Assembly: GCA_033807695.1 (NCBI GenBank)
Contig: CM066301.1
Coordinates: 1,984,001 to 2,048,000 of the forward strand
Source of the DNA: Daedaleopsis sinensis
Taxonomy: Eukaryota; Basidiomycota; Agaricomycetes; Polyporales; Polyporaceae
Direction: 5' to 3'
Length of the DNA stretch: 64,000 nt
Part shown: in pieces, positions 20,343 to 30,942 of the stretch
Layout: each line of letters begins with the position of its first letter
Numbering within the stretch: position 1 is the stretch's first letter
Program-made: the position numbers and the translations under genes
The notes under the pieces: generated by a model
The model's database searches: none
What the model saw: only the letters and a program-made list of their open reading frames with translations
What the model was told of the DNA's origin: nothing

Positions 20343-23146
20343 ATGTGTTCTCGATTCATCGACACGTCCAGGGGGGACCACCAGCCCAACTCCGTCGCTC
20401 GCAAGCCATCTCGTGTCCGCTATCTCGAGGAGCGGGAGTCAGGATGATGAGTTGGGGTGTAGTCTGGCAGCACACTCACCAGTGTCGAAGCCTGAGGGCA
20501 CTGCGATTGCGTCCTTCTGTGTTAAGGGGGAGGGACATGCGGGGGATGAACGCCAGGAGGACGATTGTTGATGCTGTGCATGGCAGGTAGTTGAAGACTC
20601 GGAAAGCCTGTATGTAGACAAGTGCAATGGATATGGTGGAGAGAGACTACGTTGCAGAGCCGTGTGAACGTCTTAGCAACGAGGGGCTCTTAGTGTTTGT
20701 CCCGAGAAATGCCGGAGCATTCCATAACCATCCGACTTACGTAGGTTCAGACATTGTTCGGACGCGGTCACTGTGGAACTCTCCACGCCGCTGAACTTTC
20801 CTACTGGAGCTCAGCATTCTGACACCCTCCGAGTCCTCCGTGATTCACACTGAACTTCCTTTCCTCCAGCCTGTTGCATGTCCGTGCTGCTATAATAAAG
20901 GAAAGTAGGAGAGCAGGAGAGAAATTCATGCACAGAGAGTAGCTAGATCTCCATGTGCGAAAATTCCCATCCTCAGGCTGCTCAATTCCGGTCCGAACAG
21001 TACTTCCATGCAAAGCGGTTTAAGCGAGTCCGATGCCCGTGCCATCGACTCTCCGAGAACCCCGCTGGTTGACCGTTGACATGATGCACTCACCACAGCT
21101 TCTGTGAGATGCCTTTCCCCTCTACAAGATGCCGCCATCCTAGTATACGACAAGTTAGCGGTGACACTCAGTAGCACACTGAGATATGTTCTGTGGTAGT
21201 CGACATTGTACAATGAGTCTGTTGAGTTTCAAAAGGACACAGTTGTAATACACTCACACGCAGTCAGTCTGAAGGCATGGAAGGACGCAAATTCAAATTT
21301 CATACATCTGATGCATGGCTAGAGAAGCAGCTATCGTTATTCGCGAGATGTCATGGTTATCCCTGCATCCCCCAGTCATGAACCTGAGCACAACATTTTT
21401 CAGTAGCTGCCGGTGTGGGTCTTAAACAGGTCAGGATTATCCTTACCTACCGCGCCGCTGCATTGTTGATATTAGAGAACGGGAGGTGACGATCGTCGGG
21501 GCGGACGGCTTGTATAGCTGCGGTAAGGAACACATGGGACAGGCGGCATGGACAGGCACAGAGGTCGAGAATAACTTGACCGGGTTTGGAAACGCCGGGT
21601 TCCAGAGCTTACTGCCCATCAGGCGGATGGCACATCTTGTTCGTGTCGATTCCTGGAGTATATTCTGGGTGGGAAATGATGTAGGAGACACTCACTTAGG
21701 TCCGGAACGGCGAACTTGAATAAAGTTAGCAGGCGGAGGATTCCGCAGTGCCGATGTGCCGGTATGTCAGAGTCAGTGATGGCAGCGGGAGTAAGTTGGT
21801 ACCACTCTGCGTACAGGAATTAATTTGTCTATCACATTGAGTAGAGAAAGAGTTAGTGTACGCACTTCCAAGTCTTGTCTCCATCGGATATGCATGTATA
21901 CTGTACTACTAGTAGTCGGGAATGATCCATCTGCACAGTGCAGTAAGGGGGTCAGTTTGACCGTGCAATCCTGTCGACATGCAGGTAAGCAGCGCGAATA
22001 CTGATCACGTTGTATAACTTGAACGCACATGTACTAGTAGTACTAGTAGTGCAGCGTGGAAACTTTGAATTTCCGGCAGCTTGACTCCAACTTGAAGTCC
22101 TTGAAACCTGTCCCGGTCTATGTGAGCTATGAATCAAACTCCAGGCCATTTAGCGGCATTTGGGCCCTGGGGAGGCCGTGCTAGTAGGAAAATGAGCGAA
22201 GCAGTCGGAACGGCACGGTGGGGATGAGCGTCTTAGTCAAGGCGAGAATAATTGTCCAAATATGGACGACCATACTCACCTCCGGGCGTTTATCTCGTTC
22301 TTCCTCTCCCGATCTCTGCGACGAAACTGACGCAGTCCACTTAGCAGGAGGAACACCACCGCAATTGTTCACTTATGCGACTATGCTGCACCCTATAGAC
22401 GCTGTGGCCTCAAAAATGAACCTCTCCTGCACGTAAGTCTACGATTTTTGCATCATACTCAGAGTGTTGAGATTTCTGATTGATATGCAATTATCATAGA
22501 GCCTTCAGCATCAAATAGGCTACAGAGTACCTCATAGGCAGCGCCGGTACATGACCGGCCCGAGATATATCATTCACATAGCCTGCCTTCGCTGGAACGG
22601 CCAGAAACCTTGCGCACGGCGTTTTCGACACTGTACCCCCTCCTTGTGCCTCTTCCGCCCCAATTTACGACGGGATCGCAGCGAAAATTGTGTCAGAGGT
22701 TAGCCGAGCGCCAATGTCATTACGTGAAGACAGCTCAGAAGCTTTTAGGCTCCTTCGTGCTCGGAACCTGCGGCACACGGCGGGCAGGGTCCTCCTTCCC
22801 GTCTTCCTTGTCCCCCGTGGTGGATCCTGGTTGGTCCCGCCCCCTGCACCCCCGGCGCATGCGTGAGAAGTGCGTGTTGTCACATCCTCACGCTCAAGTC
22901 TGGTGACCGTGGGGGCTGCGCACGGGCCAGGCTCGAGGGGTACAAGTAGGCCCGCAACCTCGTCGAGACAGACCAGTACCCCACTCCCGCCCCAGACTGG
23001 ACTCACTCCCGAGTGCGCCCCTCTCTCCTCCCTTACCCTCACTGCACTTACTTACTAGCATTAACTATGCTGTACTAGTAGTCTGCCTCGCTACACTCCC
23101 CACACTGTATTTCACTGCCTCCCCAAGTTGACAACACTTGTCCGCC

Positions 23147-23412
23147 GTCCCGCCGCTCCGTATCCCGCTCGACCGCTCTCGCTTTCCCACACGTCGACCG
23201 GATCTGCGTCCAGTACCGACCTTATCCGACCTCTCCTTTGGCCACGCGTTGATCACCGACGCCGTACGCCAGTGGCTGAATCTGGATGCGCTTTGGTGAG
23301 TACTGACCTCTACGGCTGTGTATTCGTACTTGAACTGACTTCCTCTTGTGTCAACGTCCGACAGGCTCGACGACGTCGTACGTACAGTATCTATTGAGAT
23401 CTGCGTGCTACG
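23147..23412 (+). pseudogene. Possible gene fragment with one intron
   Basis: A frame beginning near 23147 reads LSAVPPLRIPLDRSRF and SDLSFGHALITDAVRQWLNL. It crosses a well-formed intron (donor GTGAGT at about 23298, acceptor CCGACAG near 23363) into LDDVVRTVSIEICVLRAR and a stop. The helical, amphipathic character looks protein-coding, but there is no good start codon and no recognised family. It may be a remnant or part of an unknown gene. Confidence 0.25.
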
Positions 23413-25375
23413 CGCTCGCTGACACTGTGCTCTCGCTCGTTGTAGGGCGGCAGCCCGCAGGGTCCGGTCTCGAGGCAAGTCAAAGCCCCGCAGAAGTTAG
23501 AGATCTGCACTGCACGATCTCAAGGTACGTGGCCTCGACCTGCGTCTGCGCATCCCATTAATGTCTGACTATTATTCGTTTTAGACACTCCGGAACGTTT
23601 CCAACATGCTTTCTCAGACGGCCAATTACATCTGAGATCCCTGTAAGGTATGTCTGTATTGCGCCAGCCTCTCACAACCTGTCCGGATCACTGAGCTGAC
23701 TATCTCCGTACAGGTGACCGCGTGCCTCACAAGCTACCCGGAGCGCAGACTATCAAAACTCATGCGCGCAGGCGAGTCTCGGATCCCGACCTCGAGCTCC
23801 TGCTGTCATCTACGTTCGCGGCTCGTTCTCCGGCATGGACAGGTGCGCACGGCTCATGGGCCCCATCTCTACGCGCGGCGCGCGGTGCTGACCCTCTTCG
23901 CCTGTTTGCAGGCTCGCACTCGCACTCAAGCTTGCAAGACCCGGCCCCGCGCCCCGCCGCATGTGTTGCGCCCCGCACGCCGGTATTTCTAAGGTACTCC
24001 CGCCTGCGTTTGAACCGCTCCCCGGAGTCCGGACGCTCACAGTCGCTCTCTTCAGGTCTCCGTGTGCGCTCATGGCTCGCGCGCCGCTGCACGCCGTCAG
24101 GTACCTATCCCTGTCCGCACACCGAGAGCACGGCGCTGACTGTGCCGTTTACCGTCAACCTTGGACGGCCGGCTGTCCGTCTCAGGCGGGCTCTGCCGGA
24201 CCCCGAGTGCGCACACGTCGCGAGCAAGTCCACGGCCGGCTCGGTGATCACGAGTCCCGTACGTACCTCCCGCCACGTCCGCTCGTATCCCAGCTGAGCA
24301 CTGCTGGCTCGGCCAGGCTACTGCGCGCGCAACGCTGCCCGCACGACGTCCGCCCAGCCCGCGCGGTCTTCTGTCCACTGCCAGCACTGGGACGGTGACC
24401 GGCGTGTCCCACGTCGTGCAGCATTAGTAATTGTCGATAGACTATACTACATAGCGTACATGTACACTCGACTACCCATGTATGTGCCGCGCCGCCCGCC
24501 CGCTGACCCCCTGACAGCGCCGCCCGCGGACGTACCTCCCCGGAGGCCCATCCGTGCGGCCGTCTCCGCCCGCACAGACGCAGTCGACCGTGTCGCACCC
24601 GTCTCGGGGCGAGCCCCGGGACCGTCGAGTCTCGGGCGCAGGGGGCGGCCATCCTCGGCGAGGCGACGCACGAGCGCGGCCCGCTGCGGGCTCGGCGGGG
24701 CTGCGCACGAGCGGCGGCGGCCTGGTCGCGTCGATTCCCGACGTCGCGGACGATGGAGGCGTGCCCTCGATGCGAGGGCGATGTCGGCAGGCCGCGGACA
24801 GCGTGTCGTGCGGGCGTGCGCCGCGGCGCTCGCGGCGGGCGCAACCCCGCGAGTTGGCGCACCCTCTCGCCCCATGCCCCATGCGCGACCGTCCCGCGTC
24901 CGAGCTCGCGGCCGTCCCGCGCCCGCAGAGTGTGCCTGAGACAGAGACAGAGACAGACCGAGGGGTGTCCGCATGCGGGCGGGCGGGGCGGGGCGTGCTT
25001 CAGCCTTCGAGAGTACGGCCGGCCGCGGCGCCGCCCTGAGGCTGCGGCCCTCGTGCCCGTTGTCGTCCGCAGCCCGGACGGCTTCGCTTCGCTGGAGCGT
25101 GTACAGCGTCCGCATACAGCCTCTGTACATGTGTCGGGGTCAGTACTAGTCGCACCCGGCAGCTGGGACGCGCTGTATCCCGGGTTCGTGTTGACCGGCC
25201 TCAGCTCAGGCTCAGTGGAGGTGGCCCCAGGCCGCGGGCCCGATTTTGGAACATCGCGTGCGGGGCCTGTGAACACGGCGTGCGTGAGCGATTTAGTCAG
25301 CGTGCGCACAGTATACACGCTGCGCGACGCGATGGTCCGTCGTTCGGTGGGAAAACGCACTCACGTCCGGGGCGC

Positions 25376-26330
25376 ATGAAATCGTGATGGAAACGATTTT
25401 TCCGACCTCGTCGGATCGGGGCGAGACAGAGCGCATTCGATTCGAAACGTGCAATGTATTCTGTGCATGTGTGTTAGCATGCGGAAGAGTGAGAATTGGA
25501 GGTGTGATGGCCGAGTTTGTGACGTACCGCGCAGAGATTGGGGTGCCGTCGTCGAGCACGACAGCGGGCAACTACAGTGCACGTCGTCCGGAAGTCGTTC
25601 AGGCTTGTACTGAGTGATAGAGCCGAGTCCGGGACGGAGGGGAGAGAGATGGCGGGGGAAGAGTTGATGATGGTCACCGGGAGACCGGGTGTTGTCCATG
25701 AAATCGCTACGAAAGCGAATTGTGCGACGTCGTCGGATCGGGGTGAGACCGAGCGCATTTAGTGCGAAACGTTCGGTGCGTTCTGTAGATATGTGTTAGG
25801 GCTCCAATCGACCAGAAGTGGAGGAGATATGTCGGATTTTCTAGCGCACCGTGTAGAGATCGGGGTGTGGCCGCATGGTACACTGGCGGGGAGCGTCGAC
25901 GCGCGTCGTGTGAGAGACGTTCACGCTCGCGATGAGTGGCGAAATGGAGTTCCGGGCAGAGGGAGAGTGATGAGGGCGGGAAGAGTTGGACGGGTCGTGG
26001 AGAGCAATGAAATCGACGAGTTTGAGCCGATTTCGAAAGTCGTCGGATCGCTGTGCAGACGAGACGGATGTTGAAGACTGCTCAAGCGATCATTGTCGTC
26101 GCATTTTGCGGGCGGGGGGATGGCGAGAGCGAAAGTGGGACGAGAGTTGGTCGTCGGTCGGGCAGTGTTAGGGGCGTGGGCGGACGAAGAGTCGACGCAC
26201 CGCGGCGAGACGGATATGGGCTGGTCTGCAATGGCGAGGACTACCGGACGCAGCTTGGTTTGCGGCGATCCGTTGAAAAACGAGCGAGCTAGACCGGGAT
26301 CTCTGTCATGGAGGACACGAGATTGAGTCT
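25376..26330. repeat. Degenerate tandem repeat, three units of about 310-322 bp
   Basis: Units start at 25376, 25698 and 26007, each opening with ATGAAATCG and soon followed by GTCGTCGGATCG or CTCGTCGGATCG. Units 1 and 2 share GAGAC(A/C)GAGCGCATT, TGTGTTAG, the GTAGAGAT/GCAGAGAT-GGGGTG block, and a purine-rich end with GGCGGGAAGAGTTG-like sequence. Unit 3 is the most diverged. No conserved reading frame persists across units, so this is treated as non-coding satellite-like DNA. Confidence 0.75.
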
Positions 26331-26539
26331 GAGCACAAGTCAGAATGAGACGGGCGAAGTATGATGAGGGTGCAACTAACAGGTATTGAGGCCTTGAGTC
26401 CTGAGGAGAGCAGAGAGCGGGAGAGGAAGGTGGAAGGAGGACTGACCGGGGGGGAGGGCTAACTGGCACGGCAAGGTCGGGGAGAGAGGATAAGGCAATC
26501 GCGGGTTGATTTGCTGTATGTACGGGTACAGGCATCGAT

Positions 26540-26645
26540 CGTGCTACGCGGGGGCGGACGGACGGACGGGCGGGCAGGAGCGGATGGCGGGGGGAGTCGA
26601 GGAGTGGAGTCGGGGAGGGAGGGAGGGGAGGAGGGCAGAAGGGCG
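26540..26645 (+). other. G-run-rich stretch with G-quadruplex potential
   Basis: The plus strand carries many closely spaced runs of three or more G (GGGGGCGG, GGGCGGGC, GGGGGG, GGGGAGGGAGGGAGGGG, GGGCAG), enough for several alternative four-tract folds. It lies between the tandem repeat and the right copy of the segmental duplication. No gene is seen in it. Confidence 0.5.
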
Positions 26646-26805
26646 GACGTACGTGGGGTGCGCATACAGCGCTGCGTGAACAGGGCTCAGATCGGGGCCT
26701 GAGTGCTGCGTCCTGCTCCGAGTCGTGGACGGTGGCCGTCCTCAGCGCTTGGAGAGAAGCAGAGACCTTGGAGAGCGACGGTCGACGGATCCTGAACAGG
26801 CGACC

Positions 26806-28924
26806 GTCACGACAAGGATGAGGACAAGAGAGTGATCAATGACGAATCAGACCAGCTGCGGGCGCTTCCATAGACGCTCCCGATCATAAATAAGTGCTGC
26901 TACTGGGCGCTACCCAATGTCCAGCCACAACCCGTGAACCTAGTCCAACTGTGAGTCCCGCCAACATGTCTACCCGGCCTACCCGGCCTTTAAGCACATA
27001 TTCTACAACGGCATTTGCTGACATGCTCATGCGCATCTGCCTTTTCATGCTAGTCACCGCAGTGGGCCTCGCTACAGCCGACGCAGTGGACAACAACTTG
27101 AAATTCCCGTCAAGCGACATCACCGACGCACAGACTATCATGAGCGATACGTCTCGTACAACATCCAGCTCCTGGAAGGTGTCGATATCCTCAGACTGGG
27201 AGGTTAGTGACCTCTCTCTTCAGGTAAATCAAAGCTGAAGCATCGGGCTCGTCCAGGTCCTCGGCCCATTCCCTGTCCATGCCCGGGAACAGCACTATAT
27301 CTCGCCATCGTTCCCGCTCGACTGTGGGTTGTCTCTGTTTTTATATTCTGACTTGCTAACACGCCCTTGCTTTTCAGTGTCAGGGCCGATTGACTACAAT
27401 GCGACCTACCCTTCGTCGTATGCCGATGGCGGCTTCGTCAGCTGGACCAAAGCTGCCGCCGACGAGCACGGCAAACTCGAAGTGGCATTTCCTCACATAA
27501 GGCAGTTTATCGCGTGATATCTGTATGACTCGACGTTGACTGCGCTTTGACAGGTGGGAATATCTCCGCGCAACCGAAGGTTGGGCGGCTTTGCAACACC
27601 ATAACGTCCTGCGCACAACAATCACCATTTACCCACCCCAGTTAGCTTACGGACAACATACTCACGAACCACGTCTCGCAGTAAACCTCATACAAGGATC
27701 CTTCTTCACTCTGCGCCCACACCTGGATGCCTCCGAAGACACGCCCTTCGTTCCAGAGTGGCACTCGGGCAACATCTACGACATCGGACGCTCGCCGCCA
27801 AACATCGTCACGCTACCTACCCCTCCATCAGCAGAATCTCCGACTACGTACGAGTTGTTTATCAGCGGAGACTACGAGGTGACATAAGGAGTCTTCGGGC
27901 GTCGTGTCGTCAAAGGCTAACTATATTACAACAGATCAGGCTCTTTGGTGACCCTCTTCCCGGAGGCTCAAGCACCCCAAAGCTCTCAATTTCTCTCACC
28001 GTCGACATCGAGCAGGACGAGCGATCGTTCCTCCCAGTCGCACGCGATGAATCACATGATGTCCTGCCAGACTTCGTAGACGGCTGGGCGTTCGGCGACG
28101 CGATCGGTCTTGGTCTGCGCGGCCTTGAAGACTGGTGGACAGTGGTCGGTATCCGCACATCAGCGGCGATCTGTGAAGTGAGTCTATAGCGCATGCGTCT
28201 TAGTAGTTATCTGACTGGTAGTAGTTCGTCGAGCTGTCCTTGGTGCAGGACACGCGCATCGCTCCGACGCAGACCCGCATAGTACCGTTCAGGCTCACAC
28301 AGACCAAGCCGTTCTCCGCCGGAAAAATCGAGCTCACGCTGGAGCTGCGCTCAGGAGATAAGACATCGGAGATTCTCGTCGCTATCCCCGTGCAACATCA
28401 AGCACAGTGGACGTCAAACGAGGTCCCTTCCGCAGGAATCAAGGCTTCCTATTTCTACAGCACGTCTATGCCTACGCTGTTCGTCGTCAGCCCGCCTATA
28501 GAGCCGAACGGCGACACCCCGTCGCCCCCGATCCTCGCACTGCGTATGTCTTCCATACTCTGTGTGAGACGCTGCAGAACCTCATATGTATACGCGACAG
28601 ATGGTGCTGGCGTAGATATCATTGCAACGGACTTCTGGATCAAAGCGCTTCCTCGGCAGCGCCATAGCTGGCTCATCGCCCCGACGGGACGGACTGCATG
28701 GGTACGTCTCGAAGTAGCTGTGAGACCGGCTCAGTCCTCATCGGACTACAGGGACTGGACTGGCATGGACCCAGCGCGCGCGAGGCGTTCGCCACCGTGG
28801 AGGCGCTGTACACCATCCTCGCCGCGCGTGACGAGTGGTCCAAGTGGGGACTTGCCCCGCAGACGAAGGTGCTGCTATTTGGGCACTCTAACGGCGGACA
28901 GGGAGCCTGGTTCAACGCGGCGCG
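26806..28924 (+). repeat. Segmental duplication, right copy
   Basis: Direct-orientation partner of 15735-18228. It covers the promoter and 5' half of the complete hydrolase gene. The right copy has the compact 52-bp third intron and continues without break into the rest of the gene, so it is the likely source or the better-preserved copy. Confidence 0.9.
26886..26893 (+). promoter_or_regulatory. TATA-like box of the complete hydrolase gene
   Basis: ATAAATAA about 75 bp upstream of the first ATG at 26966 and 130 bp upstream of the signal-peptide ATG at 27023. It is retained in both duplicate copies. Confidence 0.45.
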
Positions 28925-30646
28925 AAATCCTGACAGGGTCATCGGAGGTGTGTCCATGTGTGCATAAGATGCGTGCGTCGCAACCAGCTAACGGCACGGT
29001 CGATAGTTGTGCCTGCTGCCGGTTACATCAAGTCTCAAGCGTACGTACAGTGGGCTCTGTCGAGGTGCGTATCATCAGGCTCTGCAGCTGCTCTGTCTTT
29101 GCTCATCTGACTTTTCTGTCTGCCTAGATCCGCTCATTACATCGACCCCGCTTTGCGCGCGATATTGGACTCGTCACTCACACCAGACGACAACGATTTG
29201 TTCCTCAGCAACCTTGTTGATACGCCCATTCTAGCCATACACGGGTAGGTCATCTCCAAGTCGACGATCGAAGATGTGTGAATTTCCATCTGTCACAGCG
29301 GCTCCGACGACAACGTCCCTGTATGGCACACACGCGAAGCAGTCTCTGTGCTGAAAACATGGAATCCCGACGCCAATGTGACGTGAGCCATAGCTGGTTA
29401 TGAGTCAGTTCTAGATCCAGGCGTTAACTCAAACTCACCTCTGGCAGGTACCGCGAGGATCCCGGCCAGCCGCACTGGTACGACACCATCTTCGCCAGCG
29501 ACCAGGTGCAATCGTTTGTATCGAAGACTCTTCAAGATAGCGACCTCGCTCCTGCGCATGCTTACACGTCGTTCACGCTCACCGTCGCCATTCCAGCTGA
29601 CTCGGGGTCTCTACATGGATGGTCGATCCACCGTCTGCATGTTCCTGGGCGGTACGATCTATTATCTACCACTTGCGCTTTCTTGCCACCCTGTCTAACG
29701 ATCGCGTTCTCAGGCTCGCGAGACTGTCCGTAGAAATCACTCGCGACGCTATCCGAGTGCGCACGACGAACGTCAAGGCGTTTTCCGTCCGCATCGGCGC
29801 CTTGCCCGCGGACGTGCGCAACAAGCCCTTCCTCGTCGACGGCCACGCGGTCGAGCTGGACGAGGCGAGCTGGGAGCTGCCCGACTTCACACTCGGCCTC
29901 GCTCACGATGACGAGGCATGGACGGTACGTGGACCCGGCCGCACCGCGGCTCGACGGTGGGACTGACTGCATCCTGAAAGCCCTACGCTGTCTCCAGTCT
30001 GGCTACAGCCCCGCCTACAGGCCGCATCGCGAACTTCCTGACCACCTCGGGCCCCGTGGTCATCGTCGTCCCCTCCCTCGTGCCCTCTCGGCTGCTGTCA
30101 GCGGCTCTGCGCATCGCGCACAACCTCAATGTCTACCACAAACTCGACGCAGACATCGTTGAAGACGCAGAGGCCGCGCTCAAGATACGCGAGGGCACCT
30201 TGGGCACGGGTAACCTACTCGTCCTGGGCAGCGGAGTGCCAGGCGAGCTCGCCGAGTCGTTGTTGCGCCAGGGCCAGACGTCATTCAGTATACGGGACCG
30301 CGCTCTACAGCTTCGCGGACGGTCGTTGAACGCGCCTTCGTCTGCTACATTGTTCCTCCACCCTCATCCGGTACATGCAGAGAGTCTCGCGTTGATCCTC
30401 CACGGCTCAGACGATAGCGGGTTTGAGAGAGCACTGCGGCTGTTCCCAATTCGCACTGGGGTTACTGTTCCAGACTGGGTTGTCGTCGGGCCCGATGCTG
30501 ACAAACGAGGCTCAGGCGGAGTGCACGGCGCGGGGTAAGTTGTTCTACAAGATGCATATACCCGACACTACCTATTGACACCGACTCTCGTACACAGGGT
30601 TTGGGGTAACGACTGGAGCTGGAATGAAGCTATGTCCGCATTCTAG
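27023..30646 (+). CDS. Secreted alpha/beta hydrolase, prolyl-oligopeptidase (S9)-like
   Basis: Predicted secreted serine hydrolase of a fungal family usually labelled peptidase S9-like; the substrate is unknown. The signal peptide starts at 27023 (MLMRICLFMLVTAVGLATAD); an in-frame ATG at 26966 would add 19 residues. First exons: 27023-27202, 27257-27323, 27378-27501, 27554-27878, 27935-28177, 28225-28543, 28601-28701, 28752-28947, 29007-29064, with more to 30646. After the N-terminal block DWEVLGPFPVHAREQHYISP and a beta-rich region, the hydrolase fold shows HGAGVDIIATDFW, GLDWHGPSAREAF, the nucleophile elbow GHSNGGQG, VVPAAGYIKSQAYVQWALSR, LAIHGGSDDNVPVWH (acid) and REDPGQPHWYD (histidine). 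A C-terminal domain ends VWGNDWSWNEAMSAF. The third intron (27502-27553) has a GC-AG boundary. The 3' end converges on NOT1, 296 bp away. Confidence 0.85.
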
Positions 30647-30942
30647 ATTACGACAAGAGGTTCGTATGGGGGTGATACATCACTACTGAATATACATGAC
30701 ACATTTAGGGTAGTACGTCATTGTGCAGGTCGTGGTGGGTTCGTCAAGGCCGACCATATAAGCAAAGTTCGAGCCATCACGTATGCCTTTTGTAACAGTG
30801 CGAGAGGGGAAATCTTGTTACAATACAGTGCAAGGAGAACACAGCCCAAAATGGAGAAAGGAGGACGAGCTCGGGATATAGATCACAGATAGCGAAAGCG
30901 ACAGCAAGATGTGAGGTACCGGCGGCGGGGAGGAGGGTGACT

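Larger units (their letters stand above)
18441..25375. other. Gene-poor island between the two hydrolase copies
   Basis: Nearly 7 kb without a gene I can name. 18.5-19.3 kb is a Ser/Pro/Thr-coding-like, CT-rich stretch with open frames on both strands. 19.3-20.4 kb and 23.1-23.5 kb look like split gene relics (listed separately). 20.6-22.6 kb is of ordinary composition with only short frames. 24.2-25.4 kb is very GC-rich, with long antisense frames rich in Arg, Ala and Pro that are best explained by composition. No transposase, reverse transcriptase or helicase motif is visible. The island may be decayed mobile or subtelomere-like sequence. Confidence 0.5.

Noticed and set aside
22605..23058. 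Frames suggesting a gene in the GC-rich block (98-125 codons)
   Set aside because: Overlapping on opposite strands with no motif; no consistent splice sites.
24248..25360. Long minus-strand open frame of 370 codons
   Set aside because: Very rich in Arg, Ala, Pro and Gly, with equally long open frames on the opposite strand in the same GC-rich stretch. No motif or splice pattern; open by composition.
25921..26535. Minus-strand frame of 204 codons (Ser/Pro-rich)
   Set aside because: Crosses the tandem repeat and changes frame relative to the other units, so coding is not conserved between repeats.
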